A stretch of 64,000 bases of DNA from Parapristionchus giblindavisi (Eukaryota > Nematoda > Chromadorea > Rhabditida > Diplogasteridae), in contig CALSFV010000006.1 in assembly GCA_943737045.1 (NCBI GenBank), positions 806,001 through 870,000 of the forward strand, in the 5' to 3' direction. This document shows, one piece after another, positions 51,143 through 64,000 of the stretch (its first letter is position 1; each line of letters begins with the position of its first letter). A model generated the notes under the pieces. It did not search any database. It was not told the origin of the DNA and saw only the letters and a list, made by a program, of their open reading frames with translations. A program made the translations under genes and the position numbers.

Positions 51143-53448
51143 CAATAATTCACTGTATTACCTTGTGGAGTTTACATCGCTGTAGATCAATAAATATGAT
51201 GCGTGAAGGCCTCATACTTCTGGAAAGACTCGGTCTGAAACAATAGATATATAATTAAATCCATTATATTCGTCTTCATCACAAATAGAGTATCATTATA
51301 CGATACAGTACTGAGAGAAGATCAAAGATCACAACAACACATAAACATCTTTATTCGGTATCGGTCAATCAATAATTCACTGCATTACCTTGTGGAGTTT
51401 ACATCGCTGTAGATCAATAAATATGATGCGTGAAGGCCTCATACTTCTCGAAAGACTCGGTCTGAAACTATAGATATATAATTAAATCCATTATATTCGT
51501 CTTCATCACAAATAGAGTATCATAATACGATACAGTACTGAGAGAAGATCAAAGATTAAAATCACAACAACACGTAAACATCTTTATTCGATATCGGTCA
51601 AACAATAATTCACTGCATTACCTTGTGGAGTTTACATCGCTGTAGACCAATCAATATGAGGAGTGAAGGCCTCATGCTTCTCGAAAGACTCGGTCTGAAA
51701 CAATAGATATATAATTAAATCCATTATATTCGTCTTCATCACAAATACAGTATCATAATACGATACAGTACTGAGAGAAGATCAAAGATCACAACAACAC
51801 ATAAACATCTTTATTCGGTATCGGTCAATCAATAATTCACTGCATTACCTTGTGGAGTTTACATCGCTGTAGACCAATCAATATGAGGAGTGAAGGCCTC
51901 ATGCTTCTCGAAAGACTCGGTCTGAAACAATAGATATATAATTAAATCCATTATATTCGTCTTCATCACAAATAGAGTATCATAATACGATACAGTACTG
52001 AGAGAAGATCAAAGATTAAAATCACAACAACACGTAAACATCTTTATTCGGTATCGGTCAATCAATAATTCACTGTATTACCTTGTGGAGTTTACATCGC
52101 TGTAGACCAATCAATATGAGGAGTGAAGGCCTCATGCTTCTCGAAAGACTCGGTCTGAAACAATAGATATATAATTAAATCCATTATATTCGTCTTCATC
52201 ACAAATAGAGTATCATAATACGATACAGTACTGAGAGAAGATCAAAGATTAAAATCACGACAACACGTAAACATCTTTATTCGGTATCGGTCAATCAATA
52301 ATTCACTGTATTACCTTGTGGAGTTTACATCGCTGTAGATCAATAAATATGATGCGTGAAGGCCTCATACTTCTGGAAAGACTCGGTCTGAAACAATAGA
52401 TATATAATTAAATCCATTATATTCGTCTTCATCACAAATAGAGTATCATTATACGATACAGTACTGAGAGAAGATCAAAGATCACAACAACACATAAACA
52501 TCTTTATTCGGTATCGGTCAATCAATAATTCACTGCATTACCTTGTGGAGTTTACATCGCTGTAGATCAATAAATATGATGCGTGAAGGCCTCATACTTC
52601 TCGAAAGACTCGGTCTGAAACTATAGATATATAATTAAATCCATTATATTCGTCTTCATCACAAATAGAGTATCATAATACGATACAGTACTGAGAGAAG
52701 ATCAAAGATTAAAATCACAACAACACGTAAACATCTTTATTCGATATCGGTCAAACAATAATTCACTGCATTACCTTGTGGAGTTTACATCGCTGTAGAC
52801 CAATCAATATGAGGAGTGAAGGCCTCATGCTTCTCGAAAGACTCGGTCTGAAACAATAGATATATAATTAAATCCATTATATTCGTCTTCATCACAAATA
52901 CAGTATCATAATACGATACAGTACTGAGAGAAGATCAAAGATCACAACAACACATAAACATCTTTATTCGGTATCGGTCAATCAATAATTCACTGCATTA
53001 CCTTGTGGAGTTTACATCGCTGTAGACCAATCAATATGAGGAGTGAAGGCCTCATGCTTCTCGAAAGACTCGGTCTGAAACAATAGATATATAATTAAAT
53101 CCATTATATTCGTCTTCATCACAAATAGAGTATCATAATACGATACAGTACTGAGAGAAGATCAAAGATTAAAATCACAACAACACGTAAACATCTTTAT
53201 TCGGTATCGGTCAATCAATAATTCACTGTATTACCTTGTGGAGTTTACATCGCTGTAGATCAATAAATATGATGCGTGAAGGCCTCATACTTCTGGAAAG
53301 ACTCGGTCTGAAACAATAGATATATAATTAAATCCATTATTTTCGTCTTCATCACAAATACAGTATCATAATACGATACAGTACTGTGAGAAGATCAAAG
53401 ATTAAATTCACAACAACACGTAAACATCTTTATTCGATATCGGTCAAA
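51143..53448 (+). repeat. HOR: 5-mer of 1153 bp, two tandem copies (second locus)
   Basis: Copies at 51143-52295 and 52296-53448 (227,233,227,233,233). Each begins with a hybrid or derived ctgg monomer that ends in the 227-bp style in both copies. The preceding monomer carries atcacgacaacacg in both cases (near 51103 and 52255). The last monomer of copy 2 has tgtgagaag and attaaattcac, as in the 1153-bp family of the left segment, whereas the last monomer of copy 1 (52063) does not. Confidence 0.88.
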
Positions 53449-55055
53449 CAATAATTCACTGCATTACCTTGTGGAGTTTACATCGCTGTAGACCAATCAA
53501 TATGAGGAGTGAAGGCCTCATGCTTCTCGAAAGACTCGGTCTGAAACAATAGATATATAATTAAATCCATTATATTCGTCTTCATCACAAATAGAGTATC
53601 ATTATACGATACAGTACTGAGAGAAGATCAAAGATCACAACAACACATAAACATCTTTATTCGGTATCGGTCAATCAATAATTCACTGCATTACCTTGTG
53701 GAGTTTACATCGCTGTAGATCAATAAATATGATGCGTGAAGGCCTCATACTTCTCGAAAGACTCGGTCTGAAACTATAGATATATAATTAAATCCATTAT
53801 ATTCGTCTTCATCACAAATAGAGTATCATTATACGATATAGTACTGAGAGAAGATCAAAGATCACAACAACACATAAACAACTTTATTCGATATCGATCA
53901 ATCAATAATTCACTGTATTACCTTGTGGAGTTTACATCGCTGTAGATCAATAAATATGATGCGTGAAGGCCTCATACTTCTGGAAAGACTCGGTCTGAAA
54001 CAATAGATATATAATTAAATCCATTATTTTCGTCTTCATCACAAATACAGTATCATAATACGATACAGTACTGAGAGAAGATCAAAGATTAAAATCACAA
54101 CAACACATAAACATCTTTATTCGGTATCGGTCAAACAATAATTCACTGCATTACCTTGTGGAGTTTACATCGCTGTAGACCAATCAATATGAGGAGTGAA
54201 GGCCTCATGCTTCTCGAAAGACTCGGTCTGAAACAATAGATATATAATTAAATCCATTATATTCGTCTTCATCACAAATAGAGTATCATTATACGATACA
54301 GTACTGAGAGAAGATCAAAGATCACAACAACACATAAACATCTTTATTCGATATCGGTCAAACAATAATTCACTGCATTACCTTGTGGAGTTTACATCGC
54401 TGTAGACCAATCAATATGAGGAGTGAAGGCCTCATGCTTCTCGAAAGACTCGGTCTGAAACAATAGATATATAATTAAATCCATTATATTCGTCTTCATC
54501 ACAAATACAGTATCATAATACGATACAGTACTGAGAGAAGATCAAAGATCACAACAACACATAAACATCTTTATTCGGTATCGGTCAATCAATAATTCAC
54601 TGTATTACCTTGTGGAGTTTACATCGCTGTAGATCAATAAATATGATGCGTGAAGGCCTCATACTTCTGGAAAGACTCGGTCTGAAACAATAGATATATA
54701 ATTAAATCCATTATTTTCGTCTTCATCACAAATACAGTATCATAATACGATACAGTACTGAGAGAAGATCAAAGATTAAAATCACAACAACACATAAACA
54801 TCGTTATTCGGTATCGGTCAATCAATAATTCACTGTATTACCTTGTGGAGTTTACATCGCTGTAGGCCAATCAATATGAGGAGCGAAGGCCTCATACTTC
54901 TCGAAAGACTCGGTCTGAAACAATAGATATATAATTAAATCCATTATTTTCGTCTTCATCACAAATACAGTATCATAATACGATACAGTACTGAGAGAAG
55001 ATCAAAGATTAAAATCACAACAGCACGTAAACATCTTTATTCGATATCGGTCAAT
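53449..55055 (+). repeat. Copy of 24318-25924 at +29131 bp
   Basis: Seven monomers (227,227,233,227,227,233,233) match in order, including catcgttatt and cagcacgtaaac. It lacks gctgaagacc and cgtcatcatc, which are present in the 24-25 kb copy, so those changes are private to one lineage. Confidence 0.88.
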
Positions 55056-56435
55056 CAATAATTCACTGCATTACCTTGTGGAGTTTACATCGCTGTAGAT
55101 CAATAAATATGATGCGTGAAGGCCTCATACTTCTCGAAAGACTCGGTCTGAAACTATAGATATATAATTAAATCCATTATATTCGTCTTCATCACAAATA
55201 GAGTATCATTATACGATATAGTACTGAGAGAAGATCAAAGATCACAACAACACATAAACATCTTTATTCGATATCGATCAATCAATAATTCACTGTATTA
55301 CCTTGTGGAGTTTACATCGCTGTAGATCAATAAATATGATGCGTGAAGGCCTCATACTTCTCGAAAGACTCGGTCTGAAACAATAGATATATAATTAAAT
55401 CCGTTATTTTCGTCTTCATCACAAATAGAGTATCATTATACGATACAGTACTGAGAGAAGATCAAAGATTAAAATCACAACAACACGTAAACATCTTTAT
55501 TCGATATCGGTCAATCAATAATTCACTGCATTACCTTGTGGAGTTTACATCGCTGTAGACCAATCAATATAATGAGTGAAGGCCTCATGCTTCTCGAAAG
55601 ACTCGGTCTGAAACAATAGATATATAATTAAATCCATTATATTCGTCTTCATCACAAATAGAGTATCATTATACGATACAGTACAGAGAGAAGATCAAAG
55701 ATCACAACAACACGTAAACATATTTATTCGGTATCAGTCAATCAAGAATTCACTGTATTACCTTGTGGAGTTTACATCGCTGTAGACCAATCAATATGAG
55801 GATCGAAGGCCTCATACTTCTCGAAAGACTCGGTCTGAAACAATAGATATATAATTAAATCCATTATTTTCGTCTTCATCACAAATACAGTATCATAATA
55901 CGATACAGTACTGAGAGAAGATTTAAGATTAAAATCACAACAACACGTAAACATCTTTATTCGATATCGGTTAAACAATAATTCACTGCATTACCTTGTG
56001 GAGTTTACATCGCTGTAGACCAATCAATATGAGGAGTGAAGGCCTCATGCTTCTCGAAAGACTCGGTCTGAAACAATAGATATATAATTAAATCCATTAT
56101 ATTCGTCTTCATCACAAATAGAGTATCATTATACGATACAGTACTGAGAGAAGATCAAAGATCACAACAACACATAAAAATCTTTATTCGGTATCGGTCA
56201 ATCAATAATTCACTGTATTACATTGTGGAGTTTACATCGCTGTAGACCAATCAATATGAGGAGCGAAGGCCTCATACTTCTCGAAAGACTCGGTCTGAAA
56301 CAATAGATATATAATTAAATCCATTATTTTCGTCTTCATCACAAATACAGTATCATAATACGATACAGTACTGAAAGAAGATCAAAGATTAAAATCACAA
56401 CAACACGTAAACATCTTTATTCGATATCGATCAAT
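55056..56435 (+). repeat. HOR: single 1380-bp 6-mer (third copy)
   Basis: Aligns with 25925-27304 at +29131 bp (ataatgagtg, caagaattc, gaggatcg, ggttaaacaa). It has cggtctg and gatacagtacagagag where the other copies have cggactg and gatactctacagagag. The last monomer (56203) ends in the style of 28685, so the second 1380-bp copy seen at 27.3 kb is absent here. Confidence 0.88.
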
Positions 56436-59231
56436 CAATAATTCACTGTATTACCTTGTGGAGTTTACATCGCTGTAGACCAATCAATATGAGGAGCGAA
56501 GGCCTCATACTTCTCAAAAGACTCGGTATGAAACAATAGATATATAATTAAATCCATTATTTTCGTCTTCATCACAAATACAGTATCATAATATGATACA
56601 GTACTGAGAGAAGATTTAAGATTAAAATCACAACAACACATGAACATTTTTATTCGGTATCGGTCAATCAATAATTCACTGTATTACCTTGTGGAGTTTA
56701 CATCGCTGTAGACCAATCAATATGAGGAGTGAAGGCCTCATGCTTCTCGAAAGACTCGGTCTGAAACAATAGATATATAATTAAATCCATTATTTTCGTC
56801 TTCGTCACAAATACAGTATCATAATACGATACAGTACTGAGAGAAGATCAAAGATTAAAATCACAACAACACGTAAACATCTTTATTCGATATCGATCAA
56901 TCAATAATTCACTGTATTACCTTGTGGAGTTTACATCGCTGTAGATCAATAAATATGATGCGTGAAGGCCTCATACTTCTCGAAAGACTCGGTCTGAAAC
57001 AATAGATATATAATTAAATCCATTATTTTCGTCTTCATCACAAATACAGTATCATAATACGATACAGTACTGAGAGAAGATCAAAGATTAAAATCACAAC
57101 AACACGTAAACATCTTTATTCGATATCGATCAATCAATAATTCACTGTATTACCTTGTGGAGTTTACATCGCTGTAGACCAATCAATATGAGGAGCGAAG
57201 GCCTCATACTTCTCGAAAGACTCGGTATGAAACAATAGATATATAATTAAATCCATTATTTTCGTGTTCATCACAAATACAGTATCATAATATGATACAG
57301 TACTGAGAGAAGATTTAAGATTAAAATTACAACAACACATAAACATCTTTATTCGGTATCGGTCAATCAATAATTCACTGTATTACATTGTGGAGTTTAC
57401 ATCGCTGTAGACCAATCAATATGAGGAGCGAAGGCCTCATACTTCTCGAAAGACTCGGTCTGAAACAATAGATATATAATTAAATCCATTATTTTCGTGT
57501 TCATCACAAATACAGTATCATAATACGATACAGTACTGAGAGAAGATCAACGATTAAAATTACAACAACACATAAACATCTTTATTCGGTATCGGTCAAT
57601 CAATAATTCACTGTATTACCTTGTGGAGTTTACATCGCTGTAGACCAATCAATATGAGGAGCGAAGGCCTCATACTTCTCAAAAGACTCGGTATGAAACA
57701 ATAGATATATAATTAAATCCATTATTTTCGTGTTCATCACAAATACAGTATCATAATATGATACAGTACTGAGAGAAGATTTAAGATTAAAATTACAACA
57801 ACACATAAACATCTTTATTCGATATCGATCAATCAATAATTCACTGTATTACCTTGTGGAGTTTACATCGCTGTAGACCAATCAATATGAGGAGCGAAGG
57901 CCTCATACTTCTCAAAAGACTCGGTATGAAACAATAGATATATAATTAAATCCATTATTTTCGTGTTCATCACAAATACAGTATCATAATATGATACAGT
58001 ACTGAGAGAAGATTTAAGATTAAAATCACAACAACACATGAACATTTTTATTCGGTATCGGTCAATCAATAATTCACTGTATTACCTTGTGGAGTTTACA
58101 TCGCTGTAGACCAATCAATATGAGGAGTGAAGGCCTCATGCTTCTCGAAAGACTCGGTCTGAAACAATAGATATATAATTAAATCCATTATTTTCGTCTT
58201 CGTCACAAATACAGTATCATAATACGATACAGTACTGAGAGAAGATCAAAGATTAAAATCACAACAACACGTAAACATCTTTATTCGATATCGATCAATC
58301 AATAATTCACTGTATTACCTTGTGGAGTTTACATCGCTGTAGATCAATAAATATGATGCGTGAAGGCCTCATACTTCTCGAAAGACTCGGTCTGAAACAA
58401 TAGATATATAATTAAATCCATTATTTTCGTCTTCATCACAAATACAGTATCATAATACGATACAGTACTGAGAGAAGATCAAAGATTAAAATCACAACAA
58501 CACGTAAACATCTTTATTCGATATCGATCAATCAATAATTCACTGTATTACCTTGTGGAGTTTACATCGCTGTAGACCAATCAATATGAGGAGCGAAGGC
58601 CTCATACTTCTCGAAAGACTCGGTATGAAACAATAGATATATAATTAAATCCATTATTTTCGTGTTCATCACAAATACAGTATCATAATATGATACAGTA
58701 CTGAGAGAAGATTTAAGATTAAAATTACAACAACACATAAACATCTTTATTCGGTATCGGTCAATCAATAATTCACTGTATTACATTGTGGAGTTTACAT
58801 CGCTGTAGACCAATCAATATGAGGAGCGAAGGCCTCATACTTCTCGAAAGACTCGGTCTGAAACAATAGATATATAATTAAATCCATTATTTTCGTGTTC
58901 ATCACAAATACAGTATCATAATACGATACAGTACTGAGAGAAGATCAACGATTAAAATTACAACAACACATAAACATCTTTATTCGGTATCGGTCAATCA
59001 ATAATTCACTGTATTACCTTGTGGAGTTTACATCGCTGTAGACCAATCAATATGAGGAGCGAAGGCCTCATACTTCTCAAAAGACTCGGTATGAAACAAT
59101 AGATATATAATTAAATCCATTATTTTCGTGTTCATCACAAATACAGTATCATAATATGATACAGTACTGAGAGAAGATTTAAGATTAAAATTACAACAAC
59201 ACATAAACATCTTTATTCGGTATCGGTCAAT
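56436..59231 (+). repeat. HOR: 6-mer of 1398 bp (6 x 233), two tandem copies
   Basis: Copies at 56436-57833 and 57834-59231 share the monomer order cttctca/gatttaag, gagtg/cttcgtcac, gatc, tatg/gtgttc, ttacattg/caacgatt, cttctca/gtgttc. The 6-mer at 28918-30315 has the same first five units. Confidence 0.9.
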
Positions 59232-59924
59232 CAATAATTCACTGTATTACATTGTGGAGTTTACATCGCTGTAGACCAATCAATATGAGGAGCGAAGGCC
59301 TCATACTTCTCGAAAGACTCGGTCTGAAACAATAGATATATAATTAAATCCATTATTTTCGTGTTCATCACAAATACAGTATCATAATACGATACAGTAC
59401 TGAGAGAAGATCAACGATTAAAATTACAACAACACATAAACATCTTTATTCGATATCGATCAATCAATAATTCACTGTATTACCTTGTGGAGTTTACATC
59501 GCTGTAGATCAATAAATATGATGCGTGAAGGCCTCATACTTCTCGAAAGACTCGGTCTGAAACAATAGATATATAATTAAATCCGTTATTTTCGTCTTCA
59601 TCACAAATAGAGTATCATAATACGATACAGTACTGAGAGAAGATCAAAGATTAAAATCACAACAACACGTAAACATCTTTATTCGATATCGGTCAATCAA
59701 TAATTCACTGCATTACCTTGTGGAGTTTACATCGCTGTAGACCAATCAATATAATGAGTGAAGGCCTCATGCTTCTCGAAAGACTCGGTCTGAAACAATA
59801 GATATATAATTAAATCCATTATATTCGTCTTCATCACAAATAGAGTATCATTATACGATACAGTACTGAGAGAAGATCAAAGATCACAACAACACATAAA
59901 CATCTTTATTCGGTATCGGTCAAT
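59232..59924 (+). repeat. Three-monomer junction between the 1398- and 932-bp HORs
   Basis: Monomers 59232 (ttacattg), 59465 (gatc, atccgttatt) and 59698 (caatataatgagtg, 227 bp). The last two echo the 26152-26611 pair of the 1380-bp family. Confidence 0.82.
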
Positions 59925-61788
59925 CAATAATTCACTGTATTACCTTGTGGAGTTTACATCGCTGTAGATCAATAAATATGATGCGTGAAGGCCTCATACT
60001 TCTGGAAAGACTCGGTCTGAAACAATAGATATATAATTAAATCCATTATTTTCGTCTTCATCACAAATACAGTATCATAATATGATACAGTACTGAGAGA
60101 AGATTTAAGATTAAAATTACAACAACACATAAACATCTTTATTCGGTATCGGTCAATCAATAATTCACTGTATTACATTGTGGAGTTTACATCGCTGTAG
60201 ACCAATCAATATGAGGAGCGAAGGCCTCATACTTCTCGAAAGACTCGGTCTGAAACAATAGATATATAATTAAATCCATTATTTTCGTGTTCATCACAAA
60301 TACAGTATCATAATACGATACAGTACTGAGAGAAGATCAACGATTAAAATTACAACAACACATAAACATCTTTATTCGGTATCGGTCAATCAATAATTCA
60401 CTGTATTACCTTGTGGAGTTTACATCGCTGTAGACCAATCAATATGAGGAGCGAAGGCCTCATACTTCTCAAAAGACTCGGTATGAAACAATAGATATAT
60501 AATTAAATCCATTATTTTCGTGTTCATCACAAATACAGTATCATAATATGATACAGTACTGAGAGAAGATTTAAGATTAAAATTACAACAACACATAAAC
60601 ATCTTTATTCGGTATCGGTCAATCAATAATTCACTGTATTACATTGTGGAGTTTACATCGCTGTAGACCAATCAATATGAGGAGCGAAGGCCTCATACTT
60701 CTCGAAAGACTCGGTCTGAAACAATAGATATATAATTAAATCCATTATTTTCGTGTTCATCACAAATACAGTATCATAATACGATACAGTACTGAGAGAA
60801 GATCAACGATTAAAATTACAACAACACATAAACATCTTTATTCGGTATCGGTCAATCAATAATTCACTGTATTACCTTGTGGAGTTTACATCGCTGTAGA
60901 TCAATAAATATGATGCGTGAAGGCCTCATACTTCTGGAAAGACTCGGTCTGAAACAATAGATATATAATTAAATCCATTATTTTCGTCTTCATCACAAAT
61001 ACAGTATCATAATATGATACAGTACTGAGAGAAGATTTAAGATTAAAATTACAACAACACATAAACATCTTTATTCGGTATCGGTCAATCAATAATTCAC
61101 TGTATTACATTGTGGAGTTTACATCGCTGTAGACCAATCAATATGAGGAGCGAAGGCCTCATACTTCTCGAAAGACTCGGTCTGAAACAATAGATATATA
61201 ATTAAATCCATTATTTTCGTGTTCATCACAAATACAGTATCATAATACGATACAGTACTGAGAGAAGATCAACGATTAAAATTACAACAACACATAAACA
61301 TCTTTATTCGGTATCGGTCAATCAATAATTCACTGTATTACCTTGTGGAGTTTACATCGCTGTAGACCAATCAATATGAGGAGCGAAGGCCTCATACTTC
61401 TCAAAAGACTCGGTATGAAACAATAGATATATAATTAAATCCATTATTTTCGTGTTCATCACAAATACAGTATCATAATATGATACAGTACTGAGAGAAG
61501 ATTTAAGATTAAAATTACAACAACACATAAACATCTTTATTCGGTATCGGTCAATCAATAATTCACTGTATTACATTGTGGAGTTTACATCGCTGTAGAC
61601 CAATCAATATGAGGAGCGAAGGCCTCATACTTCTCGAAAGACTCGGTCTGAAACAATAGATATATAATTAAATCCATTATTTTCGTGTTCATCACAAATA
61701 CAGTATCATAATACGATACAGTACTGAGAGAAGATCAACGATTAAAATTACAACAACACATAAACATCTTTATTCGATATCGATCAAT
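59925..61788 (+). repeat. HOR: 4-mer of 932 bp (4 x 233), two tandem copies
   Basis: Copies at 59925-60856 and 60857-61788. Each starts with a hybrid monomer joining a cttctgg left part to a gatttaag/aaaattac right part, followed by ttacattg, cttctca/tatg and ttacattg units. Confidence 0.9.
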
Positions 61789-64000
61789 CAATAATTCACT
61801 GTATTACCTTGTGGAGTTTACATCGCTGTAGATCAATAAATATGATGCGTGAAGGCCTCATACTTCTCGAAAGACTCGGTCTGAAACAATAGATATATAA
61901 TTAAATCCGTTATTTTCGTCTTCATCACAAATAGAGTATCATAATACGATACAGTACTGAGAGAAGATCAAAGATTAAAATCACAACAACACGTAAACAT
62001 CTTTATTCGATATCGGTCAATCAATAATTCACTGCATTACCTTGTGGAGTTTACATCGCTGTAGACCAATCAATATAATGAGTGAAGGCCTCATGCTTCT
62101 CGAAAGACTCGGTCTGAAACAATAGATATATAATTAAATCCATTATATTCGTCTTCATCACAAATAGAGTATCATTATACGATACAGTACTGAGAGAAGA
62201 TCAAAGATCACAACAACACATAAACATCTTTATTCGGTATCGGTCAATCAATAATTCACTGTATTACCTTGTGGAGTTTACATCGCTGTAGATCAATAAA
62301 TATGATGCGTGAAGGCCTCATACTTCTGGAAAGACTCGGTCTGAAACAATAGATATATAATTAAATCCATTATTTTCGTCTTCATCACAAATACAGTATC
62401 ATAATACGATACAGTACTGAGAGAAGATCAAAGATTAAAATCACAACAACACATAAACATCGTTATTCGGTATCGGTCAATCAATAATTCACTGTATTAC
62501 CTTGTGGAGTTTACATCGCTGTAGGCCAATCAATATGAGGAGCGAAGGCCTCATACTTCTCGAAAGACTCGGTCTGAAACAATAGATATATAATTAAATC
62601 CATTATTTTCGTGTTCATCACAAATACAGTATCATAATACGATACAGTACTGAGAGAAGATCAACGATTAAAATTACAACAACACATAAACATCTTTATT
62701 CGATATCGATCAATCAATAATTCACTGTATTACCTTGTGGAGTTTACATCGCTGTAGATCAATAAATATGATGCGTGAAGGCCTCATACTTCTCGAAAGA
62801 CTCGGTCTGAAACAATAGATATATAATTAAATCCGTTATTTTCGTCTTCATCACAAATAGAGTATCATAATACGATACAGTACTGAGAGAAGATCAAAGA
62901 TTAAAATCACAACAACACGTAAACATCTTTATTCGATATCGGTCAATCAATAATTCACTGCATTACCTTGTGGAGTTTACATCGCTGTAGACCAATCAAT
63001 ATAATGAGTGAAGGCCTCATGCTTCTCGAAAGACTCGGTCTGAAACAATAGATATATAATTAAATCCATTATATTCGTCTTCATCACAAATAGAGTATCA
63101 TTATACGATACAGTACTGAGAGAAGATCAAAGATCACAACAACACATAAACATCTTTATTCGGTATCGGTCAATCAATAATTCACTGTATTACCTTGTGG
63201 AGTTTACATCGCTGTAGATCAATAAATATGATGCGTGAAGGCCTCATACTTCTGGAAAGACTCGGTCTGAAACAATAGATATATAATTAAATCCATTATT
63301 TTCGTCTTCATCACAAATACAGTATCATAATACGATAGAGTACTGAGAGAAGATCAAAGATTAAAATCACAACAACACATAAACATCGTTATTCGGTATC
63401 GGTCAATCAATAATTCACTGTATTACCTTGTGGAGTTTACATCGCTGTAGGCCAATCAATATGAGGAGCGAAGGCCTCATACTTCTCGAAAGACTCGGTC
63501 TGAAACAATAGATATATAATTAAATCCATTATTTTCGTGTTCATCACAAATACAGTATCATAATATGATACAGTACTGAGAGAAGATTTACGATTAAAAT
63601 TACAACAACACATAAATATCTTTATTCGGTATCGGTCAATCAATAATTCACTGTATTACATTGTGGAGTTTACATCGCTGTAGACCAATCAATATGAGGA
63701 GCGAAGGCCTCATACTTCTCGAAAGACTCGGTCTGAAACAATAGATATATAATTAAATCCATTATTTTCGTGTTCATCACAAATACAGTATCATAATACG
63801 ATACAGTACTGAGAGAAGATCAACGATTAAAATTACAACAACACATAAACATCTTTATTCGATATCGATCAATCAATAATTCACTGTATTACCTTGTGGA
63901 GTTTACATCGCTGTAGATCAATAAATATGATGCGTGAAGGCCTCATACTTCTCGAAAGACTCGGTCTGAAACAATAGATATATAATTAAATCCGTTATTT
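61789..64000 (+). repeat. HOR: about 926-1159 bp units to the window edge
   Basis: 61789-62714 is a 4-mer of 926 bp (233,227,233,233) with atccgttatt, ataatgagtg, catcgttatt and ggccaatc. 62715-63873 repeats it with one extra ttacattg monomer (1159 bp). In that copy the ggccaatc unit has gatttacgatt. The final 127 bp begin a third copy. Confidence 0.87.

Larger units (their letters stand above)
44151..64000. repeat. Satellite array, right segment
   Basis: The remainder of the interrupted monomer, then 85 full monomers in the same orientation and a 127-bp partial unit (63874-64000) cut by the window edge. A left-end-like mixed block (47.0-55.0 kb) is followed by a 233-rich block. No genes or further insertions are visible. 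Confidence 0.98.

Noticed and set aside
1..64000. CRISPR array
   Set aside because: Repeats of 227-233 bp are contiguous with no unique spacers and no cas genes, and the insertions are transposon-like.

Overview
The window is almost entirely one AT-rich tandem satellite from a eukaryotic genome. I count 273 complete monomers plus a 127-bp partial one at the right edge. The array is interrupted by two unrelated insertions. There is no credible protein-coding gene, no rRNA and no functional tRNA gene. The satellite arrays, the two target-site-flanked insertions and the Pol III-like core in one of them indicate a eukaryotic heterochromatic locus (pericentromeric, centromeric, sex-chromosomal or subtelomeric). 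I cannot name the species; an invertebrate is plausible but not demonstrated.

Monomers come in two main lengths: 227 bp, and 233 bp carrying a 6-bp block (taaaat). From the monomer starts I derive 96 of 227 bp, 174 of 233 bp, two of 232 bp and one of 234 bp; these add up exactly to the window once the insertions are subtracted. The first monomer has 80 G+C in 227 bases (about 35%). Monomers differ at a small set of linked sites, for example gagtg/catgc, gagcg/catac, or gatcaataaatatgatgcg, with ctcg/ctgg/ctca further on. These sites allow higher-order repeats (HORs) to be traced.

Layout: 1-22668 is a 227/233 mixture, arranged in successive HOR families of 3 (693 bp), 8 (1840 bp), 4 (920 bp), 5 (1153 bp), 5 (1147 bp) and 3 monomers (687 and 693 bp). 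At 22669-23054 a 386-bp insertion is flanked by an exact 11-bp duplication of satellite sequence. 23055-25924 carries fragments of the 5-mer family and a copy of about 19.3-20.9 kb. 25925-28684 is two copies of a 1380-bp 6-mer. From 28685 the array is dominated by 233-bp monomers, with a 1398-bp 6-mer, a 3250-bp 14-mer and a 3018-bp 13-mer that lost one monomer. 36584-47462 is a less regular mosaic, and it contains a 442-bp inverted-repeat element (43707-44148) with a tRNA-like core. 47463-55055 returns to the style of the left end (including 2 x 1153 bp). 55056-64000 returns to the 233-rich style (1380, 2 x 1398, 2 x 932, 926 bp). The window is thus two rounds of a mixed block followed by a 233-rich block, which suggests a super-repeat of tens of kb.

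The most informative content is the record of how the array evolves: several monomers are visible fusions whose crossover points can be placed to within 6-65 bp, two retained indels mark single events, and both insertions occur once and were not amplified. The most unusual element is the 442-bp insertion, which combines 19-bp perfect terminal inverted repeats, a 2-bp target duplication, many scattered AGGGTTT/AAACCCT heptamers and Pol III box A/box B-like sequences.
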